Source of the DNA: CALOBA01 sp942491465
GTDB taxonomy: Bacteria; Pseudomonadota; Gammaproteobacteria; Chromatiales; Chromatiaceae
Direction of reading: 5' to 3'
Assembly: GCA_942491465.1 (NCBI GenBank)
Contig: CALOBA010000048.1
Span: 1 to 30,214, forward strand
Length of the DNA stretch: 30,214 nt
Shown here in pieces: positions 6,080 through 14,316 of this stretch. The notes below the pieces were generated by a model, which did no database searches, was not told where the DNA came from, and saw only the letters and a program-made list of their open reading frames with translations. The translations under genes and the position numbers were made by a program. The first letter of the stretch is position 1. Every line of letters starts with the position of its first letter.

Positions 6080-8494
6080 GTGAAACCCGTTTCCTCATCC
6101 CGTCATCCGCAAAATTCCCGCGGCACGTCCCGCCGTCGTCGTCGTGGCCCCGGCCTGCTGGGCTGGCTGATCCGCGGCCTGTTTCTGGTGGTGCTCGCGG
6201 TCGGGCTCGCCGGGGCGCTGTACGGCATGCACCTCGACAAGGTGGTCCGCGCCAAGTTCGAGGGCAAGCGCTGGGCGCTGCCGGCACGGGTCTATGCACG
6301 CCCGCTGGAGCTCTACGTCGGCCGCCAGCTGACGCCCGAGCAGCTTCAGGGCGAGCTCGAGCGCCTCAGCTACCGGCGCATGGAGCTGCCGAGTCGGGCC
6401 GGCAGCTGGGGCGTCGATGGCGAGCGCATCCTGGTGCGCACGCGGCCGTTCCGCTTCTGGGACGGCGGCGAGCCGGAGCGCCTGCTCGATGTGCGCATCA
6501 GCGACGGCGTCATCACCGATCTGATCAGCGCCGACGGCTCCCCGAGCGAGGCCCTGGTGCGGCTCGACCCGGCCCTGATCGCCAGCATCTATCCGACCCA
6601 TAACGAGGACCGGGTGCTGCTCGCGCGCGAGCAGGTGCCGACGCGGGTGATCAAGACGTTGCTCGCGGTGGAGGATCGGAAGTTCTACCGCCACCACGGG
6701 GTCGACCCCAAGGGCATCATCCGCGCCGCCTACAAAAACCTCATGGCCGGGCGCGCCGTGGAGGGCGCCAGCACCCTGACCCAGCAGCTGGTCAAGAACT
6801 TCTACCTGACCCAGGATCGCACCCTCGAGCGCAAGCTCAACGAGGCCTACATGGCGGTCCTGCTCGATGCGCGCTACTCCAAGGACGAGATCCTGACCGC
6901 CTACATCAACGAGGTGTATCTCGGGCAGGACGGCAGCCGCGCCATCCACGGCTTCGGACTCGCCAGCCACTTCTATTTCAATCGCGACCTCGATGAGCTC
7001 GGCATTGCCGAGACGGCGATGCTGGTGGCCATGCTCAAGGGGCCCTCGGAGTTCAACCCGCAGCGGCATCCGGAAAAGGTGCTCGAGCGCCGCAATCTGG
7101 TCATCGACATGATGGCCCACCACCAGATCGTCTCCCGCGAGGATGCGGCCCGGGCAAAGGCTGAGCCCCTCGGCCTGCGCAAGGGCGGCGGGCGGCCGGC
7201 GGGCGTCTATCCGGACTTCGTCCAGCTCGTGCGCCGACAGCTGCGGCGCGATTACCGCGAGGAGGACCTGCGCTCCGAGGGGCTGCGGATCTTCACCACC
7301 CTCGACCCGCTCATCCAGGCCGAGGTGGAGGTGGCGGTGCGTGAGCGCTTGCCGGCATTGGATCGCCGGCGCCGGTTCAAGGTCGGCACGCTGGAGACGG
7401 CGGCGGTGGTCACATCGGTGGCTCAAGGGGAGGTGCTGGGCCTGGTCGGCAGCCGCAACCCGGACTACGCCGGCTTCAACCGCGCCTTGGACGCCGTGCG
7501 CTCCATCGGCTCGCTGATCAAGCCGGTGGTCTACCTGACCGCGCTGGCGCAGCCGGAGCGCTTCTCGCTGGTGACGCCGATCGCCGACAAGTCCGTCGGC
7601 ATTCGTGCCGGTGGCAAGATCTGGCGTCCGCAGAACTACGATCATCGCACCCACGGCTCGGTGCAGCTCTACCGCGCGCTGGCGAAATCCTACAACCTGG
7701 CCACGGTCAACCTCGGCATGCAGCTTGGCGTGGACCGCGTTGCCGAGACCTTGCGTCGGCTCGGCGCCATGCGCGACTTCGACGCGGTGCCGGCAATGCT
7801 GCTCGGGTCGGTCTCGCTGGCCCCGATCGAGGTTGCGCAGGTCTATCAGACCATCGCCGGCGGCGGCTTCCGCGCCCCGCTGCGCACCATCCGCGAGGTG
7901 CTCGATGCCGCCGGCCGACCGCTCAACCGCTACCCGCTGGCGGTGCAGCCGGTGGTCGGCAGCGATGCGGCCTACCTGACGCAGTGGGCCATGCGCAAGG
8001 TCGTGGAGCAGGGCACTGCGACCTGGTTGAAGTCCCGCTTGCCGAAGGAGCTGATCGTGGCCGGCAAGACCGGGACCACGAACGACATGCGCGACAGTTG
8101 GTTTGCCGGCTTCAGCGGTGACAAGGTCGCCGTTGTCTGGGTCGGGCGCGACGACAACAAGCCCACCGGACTCAGCGGGTCGAGCGGCGCGCTACGCCTG
8201 TGGGGCGACATCATGGCCCGTATCGAAAACCAGCCCCTTGGCGGCTGGGTGCCGGACGATATCGTCTATGCCTGCGGCTCGTCGATCCCGTTCAGTCGTG
8301 GGCATGAGCGGGCCTGCGGCTCGGGCGGCGGCTCCGACCGCGGCCCTGGCCGCCCCGCCGCCGAGCCGGAGGTCGCTCGGGTGTCGACGCCCGAGCCCGA
8401 GCCCGAGCCCGAGCCCCGGTCGCGGCGTCCGGCCGAAACGCAGCGCGCCGCGCGGGCCTCGAATCCATTTATGAGCGACTTTTACGGAAACTGA
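6080..8494 (+). CDS. mrcB: Bifunctional penicillin-binding protein 1B
   Basis: An 804-aa inner-membrane peptidoglycan synthase. It has an Arg-rich cytoplasmic N-terminus, one membrane helix (about residues 26-48), a UB2H-like region (about 65-150), a glycosyltransferase domain with catalytic Glu198 in AVEDRKFYRHHGVDPKG, and a transpeptidase domain with SxxK at S478-K481 (GSLIKP), SYN at 537-539 and KTGT at 663-666. The C-terminal tail is a Pro-Glu hexanucleotide repeat (about 8388-8417). The start is GTG at 6080, the only one that retains the membrane anchor; its ribosome site is weak. The lipoprotein gene starts one base after the stop, indicating an operon. The motifs leave little doubt on function. 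Confidence 0.97.
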   Translation: MKPVSSSRHPQNSRGTSRRRRRGPGLLGWLIRGLFLVVLAVGLAGALYGMHLDKVVRAKFEGKRWALPARVYARPLELYVGRQLTPEQLQGELERLSYRRMELPSRAGSWGVDGERILVRTRPFRFWDGGEPERLLDVRISDGVITDLISADGSPSEALVRLDPALIASIYPTHNEDRVLLAREQVPTRVIKTLLAVEDRKFYRHHGVDPKGIIRAAYKNLMAGRAVEGASTLTQQLVKNFYLTQDRTLERKLNEAYMAVLLDARYSKDEILTAYINEVYLGQDGSRAIHGFGLASHFYFNRDLDELGIAETAMLVAMLKGPSEFNPQRHPEKVLERRNLVIDMMAHHQIVSREDAARAKAEPLGLRKGGGRPAGVYPDFVQLVRRQLRRDYREEDLRSEGLRIFTTLDPLIQAEVEVAVRERLPALDRRRRFKVGTLETAAVVTSVAQGEVLGLVGSRNPDYAGFNRALDAVRSIGSLIKPVVYLTALAQPERFSLVTPIADKSVGIRAGGKIWRPQNYDHRTHGSVQLYRALAKSYNLATVNLGMQLGVDRVAETLRRLGAMRDFDAVPAMLLGSVSLAPIEVAQVYQTIAGGGFRAPLRTIREVLDAAGRPLNRYPLAVQPVVGSDAAYLTQWAMRKVVEQGTATWLKSRLPKELIVAGKTGTTNDMRDSWFAGFSGDKVAVVWVGRDDNKPTGLSGSSGALRLWGDIMARIENQPLGGWVPDDIVYACGSSIPFSRGHERACGSGGGSDRGPGRPAAEPEVARVSTPEPEPEPEPRSRRPAETQRAARASNPFMSDFYGN

Positions 8495-8495
8495 G

Positions 8496-9350
8496 ATGTA
8501 CCAACCAATTTTGGCGTTGCTGAAACAGGCCCGCGCCCCTTGGGCGCTGCTGGCGTCGATCCCGCTCCTGCTCGTGGGCTGCGCCCTGCCGGAGCGTACC
8601 GAACCGCCGGCCCCGGTGGTGAGCGCCACGCGTCCGGCGCCGGTCTCCGAGGCACCGAGCCCGCGCCCCGAGCCACCTGAGCAGCCCAAGGCGCCGCCCA
8701 CCCCCCGTCCGACTCAGGTCTATGCCTACCAGCCGCCGGAGGCCGAGCCCGAGCCGGAGCCGGAGCGGACCAGCGAGCCGGCAGCCGAGACTGCCCAGGC
8801 CGCGGCGGCCAGCGGCGACGGGGCACCGGTCAGCGAGCCCTCGGCCCCGGTCGCCGCGGCTGAGCCCGCGCAGCGTCCGGCCCCGCCCGCGGCGCCGTCG
8901 ACGCCGGTTGCCCAGCAGCCGGTGGCCGCCGACCCCCAGCCGAGTCAGCCGGCGGCGCCCGCTGCACCGCCGGCACCCGAGAGTCAGGCGGCCGCGGCCC
9001 CTGCCGCGGCCGGCCTGGCGCCGACGGGCATGCCGCCTGCCGTCGATGCCCTGACAAGTCGTGCCGATCAACAACGCCAAAGCGGTGACTACGCCGGAGC
9101 GGCGGCAACGCTGGAGCGCGCGTTGCGCATCCAGCCGCAGGAGGCCTATCTCTGGAACCGGCTCGCCCGGGTACGCATGGAGCAGGGGCTGCTCAATGAC
9201 GCCAAGAATTTCGCCAGCCGATCCAACGCGTTGGCCGGCGATCGCGACCAGCTCAAGCGCAACAACTGGGAGATCATCGCCACGGCCAAGCGTCAGACCG
9301 GTGATGTGACCGGTGCCGCGGAGGCCGAGCGTCGGGCCGCCGGCAGCTGA
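8496..9350 (+). CDS. TPR lipoprotein, probable PBP1b activator (LpoP-like)
   Basis: A 284-aa predicted outer-membrane lipoprotein. The signal peptide ends in the lipobox LLVGC with Cys29. A long disordered linker rich in Pro, Ala and Glu (about 30-180) would span the periplasm. The C-terminal 100 residues form tetratricopeptide-like helices (QQRQSGDYAGAAATLERAL, QPQEAYLWNRLARVRMEQG). It begins one base after the mrcB stop. In Pseudomonas the TPR lipoprotein LpoP is encoded next to the PBP1b gene and activates it, replacing enterobacterial LpoB. Architecture and position here match that model. Direct sequence similarity to LpoP could not be tested, so the activator role is inference. Confidence 0.85.
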   Translation: MYQPILALLKQARAPWALLASIPLLLVGCALPERTEPPAPVVSATRPAPVSEAPSPRPEPPEQPKAPPTPRPTQVYAYQPPEAEPEPEPERTSEPAAETAQAAAASGDGAPVSEPSAPVAAAEPAQRPAPPAAPSTPVAQQPVAADPQPSQPAAPAAPPAPESQAAAAPAAAGLAPTGMPPAVDALTSRADQQRQSGDYAGAAATLERALRIQPQEAYLWNRLARVRMEQGLLNDAKNFASRSNALAGDRDQLKRNNWEIIATAKRQTGDVTGAAEAERRAAGS

Positions 9351-9381
9351 GGTCGGCGCTCCCACGACGGGTCCAATAACA

Positions 9382-11316
9382 GTGCGGGACGCCATCGACG
9401 ACGTCCTCGGGCCGAACGGCGCCTTGGCGCAGCACCCGGGAGGCTACAGCCATCGGCCCCAGCAGCAGGCCATGGCCGAGGTTGTCGGCGAGGTCCTGGC
9501 CCAGGGTCAAACGCTGATCTGCGAGGCCGGCACCGGCACCGGCAAGACCTTCGCCTATCTCGTCCCGGCGCTGCTCAGCGGTCTCAAGGTCGTGGTGTCC
9601 ACGGGCACCCGAAATCTCCAGGACCAGCTCTACCATCGGGACTTGCCGACCATTCGAGGCGCCCTCGGTATGCCGGTTCGGATCGCGTTGCTGAAGGGAC
9701 GCGGCAACTATCTCTGCCTGCATCGGCTCGATCACGCCATGGCCGACCCGCGTCGGCGTCATGGTGCCGCCGCCGCCGAGCTGCATGCGGTCCGGGACTG
9801 GTCCGTCGTGACTCGGCTCGGCGACATCGCCGAGCTGCCGATCCCGGAGCAAGACCCGGTTTGGCCGCTGGTCACATCCACGGCGGACAACTGTCTCGGT
9901 CAAGGCTGCCCGCAGTGGGCAAGCTGTCATTTCATGGCCGCCCGGCGGGAAGCGCAAGAGGCCGAGCTGGTCGTGATCAATCATCACCTCCTGTGTGCCG
10001 ATATCGCGCTGCGGGACGAGGGGCAGGGCGAGGTCTTGCCCTGCGCGGACGTCTTCATCGTCGACGAGGCGCACCAACTGCCCGATGTGGCCGGATCGTT
10101 CTTCGGTGTCTCGGTCAGTGGACGGCAACTGCTCGATCTGGCCCGGGACCTAGAAAACGCATATCAGCGCGAAGCCGGCGACCTGCCGGCGGTGCTTGAC
10201 GCCGCCGCCCTGCTCGTGCAGGCCACGCGCGGGCTCCGGCGTAGTCTCGGGGGGCCGGATCGGCGCGGGCCATGGCGGGAGCTGGAGGGCAGCGCGGACG
10301 TGCAGGAGGCGCTGCGGAGCACCGTCGCCGCCCTCGACGGCCTGGCGGACGTACTCGAGCCGATGCGCGGTCGCGGCAAGGGATTGGACCACTGTCAGAC
10401 GCGTGCGCGGGGCTTGAGCAGCCGGTTGTTGAGCCTGATGGGGAAGGCTGAAGCCGAGCGGGTCCGCTGGTTCGATGTCCACGGCCGGAGCTTTCGGCTG
10501 CAGCAGACCCCGCTGGACGTTGCCGAGATCTTTCGCGCCCATCGACAGCAGCGGCGGGCGGCCTGGGTGTTCACGTCGGCGACGCTGGCGGTGGGTGAAT
10601 CGTTCAAGCATTTCGCCCGCCAGCTCGGGGTCGACGATGCCCGCACAGAGCGCTGGGACAGCCCGTTCGACTATCGCCAGCAGGCGCTTCTGCTGATCCC
10701 GCAGGGCCTTCCGGAGCCCGCACAGGCGCACTACATCGAGGCCGTGGTCGACCTTGCCTGCCAGGTGCTGCAGATCAGCCGCGGTCGTGCGTTCATGCTG
10801 TTTACCAGTCACCGGTCGCTGTCGGCGGCGGCGCGGCTGCTGGAGTCCCGGATCAGCTATCCGCTGCTGGTGCAGGGCAGTGCACCTCGGGCCGAGCTGA
10901 TCGAGCGCTTTCGTCAGTTGGGCAACGCCGTCCTGCTGGGGACATCAAGCTTCTGGGAAGGGGTGGACGTGCGCGGCGAGGCGCTATCCTGTGTCATCAT
11001 CGACAAGCTCCCGTTTGCCGCGCCCAGTGACCCGATCCTGCAAGCGAGGGTCGATGCACTGAAGCGTTGTGGAGGCAACCCGTTTCGCGACCTGCAGCTG
11101 CCGCAGGCCGTGATTGCGTTGAAACAGGGGGCCGGGCGGCTGATTCGAGGCGCCGGCGATCGCGGTGTCCTGGTGGTCTGCGATCCTCGGCTGCTGCGCC
11201 GCGGTTACGGCAATGCCTTCCTGAAAAGTCTGCCGCCGATGGCGATGAGTCGGGAGCTCGACGCCGTGCGGGCATTCTTTGCAGCCGACTCGGGCACCTG
11301 TGGCGACGCCGCCTGA
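9382..11316 (+). CDS. DinG/YoaA-family iron-sulfur DNA helicase
   Basis: A 644-aa superfamily 2 helicase of the XPD/DinG group. The P-loop is EAGTGTGKT. Four cysteines for a 4Fe-4S cluster lie at 112, 171, 176 and 182. The DEAH box is in VFIVDEAHQLPD. Later motifs are FTSATL, LLGTSSFWEGVD and ALKQGAGRLIRG. Length and the Cys-rich insert favour YoaA over canonical DinG. These proteins unwind 5'-3' and act in DNA repair and replication-stress tolerance. GTG 9382 is chosen because it begins just after the lpoP-like gene; the frame is open further upstream but would overlap that gene. It probably belongs to the mrcB operon, 31 bp behind. Confidence 0.93.
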   Translation: MRDAIDDVLGPNGALAQHPGGYSHRPQQQAMAEVVGEVLAQGQTLICEAGTGTGKTFAYLVPALLSGLKVVVSTGTRNLQDQLYHRDLPTIRGALGMPVRIALLKGRGNYLCLHRLDHAMADPRRRHGAAAAELHAVRDWSVVTRLGDIAELPIPEQDPVWPLVTSTADNCLGQGCPQWASCHFMAARREAQEAELVVINHHLLCADIALRDEGQGEVLPCADVFIVDEAHQLPDVAGSFFGVSVSGRQLLDLARDLENAYQREAGDLPAVLDAAALLVQATRGLRRSLGGPDRRGPWRELEGSADVQEALRSTVAALDGLADVLEPMRGRGKGLDHCQTRARGLSSRLLSLMGKAEAERVRWFDVHGRSFRLQQTPLDVAEIFRAHRQQRRAAWVFTSATLAVGESFKHFARQLGVDDARTERWDSPFDYRQQALLLIPQGLPEPAQAHYIEAVVDLACQVLQISRGRAFMLFTSHRSLSAAARLLESRISYPLLVQGSAPRAELIERFRQLGNAVLLGTSSFWEGVDVRGEALSCVIIDKLPFAAPSDPILQARVDALKRCGGNPFRDLQLPQAVIALKQGAGRLIRGAGDRGVLVVCDPRLLRRGYGNAFLKSLPPMAMSRELDAVRAFFAADSGTCGDAA

Positions 11317-11643
11317 CTGTGCGTAGATCGATGGCTGAGTTATGCTTATGCTCTTCGACCCTGTGCAGCCCCCTGGAGCTTCGCAGCCCCCGTCCGCGGG
11401 ATTGGATGCCATCGGTCACCCGCCGGCTTCGGGGCCTGTCGGGTGTGGGCGCAAAGCCCGTTTTTGTGCGCCAGTCCAGTGATTCCAGTCGACATTGCGC
11501 TATAGTCATGTGCTAACAGCGGCGGGGTCGCCGCAACAACAGGCTAGGGGCACTGAGACGGCCAAGCATCACGGAAGACGAGATTAGAATCGCCGTCGAC
11601 CCACAATTCCGTTGGCGGACGCAGCAAGACAGGGCACCGCTTC
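11317..11643. other. Intergenic region between the helicase and the 314-aa orphan gene
   Basis: About 330 bp with no convincing gene. Near 11491-11500 there is a TATAGT box that could be a -10 element, but no good -35 at the right distance. A GCGGCGGGGTCGCCGC hairpin-like stretch lies at about 11519-11534. Nothing else is recognised. Confidence 0.45.
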
Positions 11644-12588
11644 ATGAACCCGGAACCACGCTTGATGGATGACGACCCGCTAGACAACCCCAGCTCCGGC
11701 GAGGCAGCTGGCGAGCTGACTGCCTCGACCGTGCGCAATCGCGTTGAGCTCCTGCGCAAGCAGGGACTCAAACAGGCGCTGCCGATGCTGATGCTTGAAC
11801 TCGACCGCGTCCAGCGGTCCCGCATGGACCCCTATGACCGGGTTGCGGCGATGGAAAGTCTCAAGAAGCCCATTCTTAAGGCAGCCGCCGGGCTGCCGAA
11901 GCCCATGACGTCGGCGAGTGCGGCCGAACAGGGTGCCCCGGTGGGTTTGACGCTCGAGCAGCGGCTGTTCATGCTGATGACGCGCAACCTGCGCCAGTGT
12001 CTGACGGAGCTCGATCGCGCCCGCTCAAGCGTCTTGATCGAAGAAGACGACGAGCGCGAATGGGTGCTGCGCCAGTTCTTCCGCTTCATCGGTCGGCAGA
12101 TCCGCTACGGGATCGACTGGGATCGACCATGGCCCAAGCACACTTGGCAAGATCTGCACGACCTTTTCCTCTATCTGGTCGGCCGTGGCTCCGTGGCCCT
12201 GCAATCAGGCTTCAGCGTGGCCGCTTTCGATGACGAGTTCGATGCCCAGGTCGAGTACAAGCGCTTGTTGCTCCTCGGTCTCGCGGACCGGTTGACCGAG
12301 CGGCGCAGTCGCACGAGCGACTTCTTTCACATGCTCAAGCGTTGGGCCGGCGAGACCGTCCTTCGCGACCCCGAGCGCGCCATTGGTGAGAGCAATGTCA
12401 TCAAGGTCGAGGTCAAGCGCGATGAGCCCCCGCGTCTGCGCGAAGGCAAGCTCACGGAATCATTCCGTGGATGGATACTCTGCCCGGCGGACGGCTTCGA
12501 TGCCTATGTGCAGCACGTGAATCAAGGGGGCGCCAAGGTGCTGCGAATGAACGCTTATCGCTCGGCGGCAACCGGTGGGGGGTCATAG
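11644..12588 (+). CDS. Protein of unknown function, 314 aa
   Basis: I do not recognise a family. It is a soluble, mostly helical, charged protein with no signal peptide or membrane span. Segments that look conserved in style are VRNRVELLRKQGLKQALPML, a Trp/aromatic-rich core around FFRFIGRQIRYGIDWDRPW, and a C-terminal part rich in beta strands (FRGWILCPADGFDAYVQHVN). Codon usage is typical of the neighbouring core genes, so it appears native. It stands alone: more than 300 bp separates it from the helicase, and a REP/MITE-like element follows directly. ATG 11644 has no strong ribosome site; an internal ATG eight codons in is possible. Confidence 0.8.
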   Translation: MNPEPRLMDDDPLDNPSSGEAAGELTASTVRNRVELLRKQGLKQALPMLMLELDRVQRSRMDPYDRVAAMESLKKPILKAAAGLPKPMTSASAAEQGAPVGLTLEQRLFMLMTRNLRQCLTELDRARSSVLIEEDDEREWVLRQFFRFIGRQIRYGIDWDRPWPKHTWQDLHDLFLYLVGRGSVALQSGFSVAAFDDEFDAQVEYKRLLLLGLADRLTERRSRTSDFFHMLKRWAGETVLRDPERAIGESNVIKVEVKRDEPPRLREGKLTESFRGWILCPADGFDAYVQHVNQGGAKVLRMNAYRSAATGGGS

Positions 12589-12596
12589 CCCGGTGT

Positions 12597-12739
12597 CTAG
12601 TGCACCGCTGCGGAAGTCCCGAGGCCACCGGCGCTGTGGGAGCGACTTGCAGTCGCGATCTTCCGCGTCGCGGCAGTCGCGATTGCAAATCGCTCCCACA
12701 GGTGCCGCCGGTCTCGTCAGTTTCGCGGCAAAGCACTAG
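12597..12739. mobile_element. 143-bp REP/MITE-like element
   Basis: CTAGTGC at the left end is inverted as GCACTAG at the right end, with further weak terminal pairing. Inside, inverted arms at 12634-12658 and 12677-12701 begin CTGTGGGAGCGACTT and pair with only a few mismatches. The core GTGGGAGCG(A/G)CTT is shared with the element at 2315-2436, so both belong to one REP-like family in this genome. CTAG at both outer edges may be the target duplication. It lies just after the 314-aa gene and could also end transcription. Confidence 0.65.
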
Positions 12740-12885
12740 GAGCCTGTCCGACTTACGGAACAGCGGATGCCGGGCTGGTGTGGGGCAGGCACTGAGGGGT
12801 CCGGCGACACCCTGCTTACGCGGGGCGACCGGATGTTCCGGGCGGTTATCCTTCCGTGACGATCAGTGCCGTTTGGTGATTGCGC
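12740..12885. other. Intergenic sequence after the REP element
   Basis: No gene recognised. Together with the element before it, this makes the 297-bp gap between the 314-aa gene and the small membrane protein. Confidence 0.4.
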
Positions 12886-13170
12886 TCAGCTCGATGCGTT
12901 GAGCTGAGGGTTGCGATCGATCTTCCGTATTTCCCCATGATGGTGCTGATGCCCGAGCTGGGCGCAGTGGCGGCGCATGCAGCTGAGGACATAGTGCAGC
13001 ATGGTTGCCCCGATCGCGACGAAAACCCCGAATGTGCCCAGGATCTGCACCAGCGGGCTGCCCTGGGCGTAGCCCAGCATCAGCCAGGTGACGAACGCGA
13101 TCATTGTGCTGATGAAGGCGACCATGACGAATGGCCAGGGGCTCTTTCGGCAACTGCTGCAAAGTCTCAT
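12886..13170 (-). CDS. Small two-helix membrane protein with CxxC
   Basis: A 94-aa protein of unknown function. It starts MRLCSSCRKSPWPF, with a CxxC pair at residues 4-7, followed by two membrane helices (VMVAFISTMIAFVTWLML and ILGTFGVFVAIGATMLHYVL) and a second Cys/His cluster just after them (CMRRHC, then GHQHHH). The paired Cys/His groups at both membrane ends suggest metal binding or a redox role, but that is inference. A GAGAGG lies about 12 bases before the ATG. Divergent from the DUF455 gene. The clear membrane pattern and sensible codon use support a real gene. Confidence 0.72.
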   Translation of the reverse strand: MRLCSSCRKSPWPFVMVAFISTMIAFVTWLMLGYAQGSPLVQILGTFGVFVAIGATMLHYVLSCMRRHCAQLGHQHHHGEIRKIDRNPQLNASS

Positions 13171-13408
13171 GGTGGACGAAAACCTCTCTTCACCCAGACT
13201 GCGGGGCCGGCATGCCAGGCCGCATCTGTGGCTGTTTGGCCGGCCGTGGTGCCGGTGGCGTGTTTCAGTGCTTGGTCGATTACCGATGAAGGATAACCGA
13301 TTCTTCCGGTCCGGTTTATGCGGACCATCAATCGGTCTGGAAGATGGGGCGGATCTGCCCTCAGTCCAGCCTGCGTCTCAGTTATTATCTATACAACAGT
13401 AGGACAAG

Positions 13409-14275
13409 ATGACGTCAACGGCGTTCCAAGACCCTTTGAGATCTGGTCAACAGCTAGTCCTGACGGCTCCGGCTGCTGCCGTCTGCCTGGCGGAGCGAGA
13501 TCCGCAGCGCAAGTGCGCGCTCGTGGCCGCGCTGGCCGAGCGATGGCGGCAAGGCGAGCTGACCGCCGGCGCGCCGATGGACTGGGAGCCGCTTGATGAT
13601 CCGGGTCGACCCGAGTGCCCCGCGCTGGTGCCGCCGCGCTCGCTGCCGCGACGCGGCTTGGGCGATGCCCGCGGACGAGCGGCCTTGCTGCACGCCGTCG
13701 CGCACATCGAATTCAATGCCATCAACCTGGCATTGGATGCGGTGCAGCGTTTCCCGGACCTGCCGGCGGCGTTCCACGGCGATTGGATCTCGGTTGCCGA
13801 CGAGGAGGCCCGCCACTTCGGGCTGATGCGCGATCGGCTCCGCGCGCTGGGGGCGGACTACGGGGATCTGCCGGCCCATGATGGGCTTTGGCAGATGGCC
13901 GTTGCGACTGCTGAAGATCCGCTGCGGCGGATGGCGCTCGTGCCGCGGGTGCTCGAAGCGCGGGGTCTGGACGTAACACCGGCGATGATCACCCGGCTGC
14001 GGGGCGCCGGCGACGATGCCAGCGCCGACGCGCTGGCAGTCATCTTGCGCGATGAGGTCGGGCATGTCGCCATCGGCAGCCGATGGTTTCGCTGGCTCTG
14101 CGCCGAGCGCGGATTGTCCGACCCCGGGGCGACCTACCTATCGCTGCTGGCCGAGCACTTCAACGGACAGGTCCGTTGTCCGTTGAATCTGGACGCGCGT
14201 CGGCGCGCCGGGTTCGACGAGGCCGAACTCGATGCGCTCCAAGACCTCTGCAAGGGTGAAGGTGCGCGGGGCTGA
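13409..14275 (+). CDS. DUF455 family ferritin-like protein
   Basis: A 288-aa protein of the DUF455 (COG2833) family, predicted to fold as a ferritin-like four-helix bundle with a di-metal site. Candidate ligands are Glu101 (HAVAHIEFNAINLALDAV), Glu133 and His136 (ADEEARHF), Glu183 (VLEARGLDVTPAM) and Glu216 and His219 (RDEVGHV). Length and motifs match the family. Its reaction is not established; relatives are often assumed to be oxidases or hydroxylases. ATG 13409 follows AGGA at good spacing. It is convergent with gltS, with only about 40 bp between the ends. No partner gene suggests a pathway. Confidence 0.9.
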   Translation: MTSTAFQDPLRSGQQLVLTAPAAAVCLAERDPQRKCALVAALAERWRQGELTAGAPMDWEPLDDPGRPECPALVPPRSLPRRGLGDARGRAALLHAVAHIEFNAINLALDAVQRFPDLPAAFHGDWISVADEEARHFGLMRDRLRALGADYGDLPAHDGLWQMAVATAEDPLRRMALVPRVLEARGLDVTPAMITRLRGAGDDASADALAVILRDEVGHVAIGSRWFRWLCAERGLSDPGATYLSLLAEHFNGQVRCPLNLDARRRAGFDEAELDALQDLCKGEGARG

Positions 14276-14316
14276 CGCAGACCCTGCGCAGCCCCCGAGA
14301 GCGGCCCGATCCCGAC

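Noticed and set aside
6095..7654. 519-codon minus-strand open frame opposite mrcB
   Set aside because: Antisense to clear PBP1b motifs; its own translation shows no domain.
12740..12775. Insertion-sequence end (GAGCCTGTCCGACTT) after the REP element
   Set aside because: No matching inverted end or transposase fragment found nearby.
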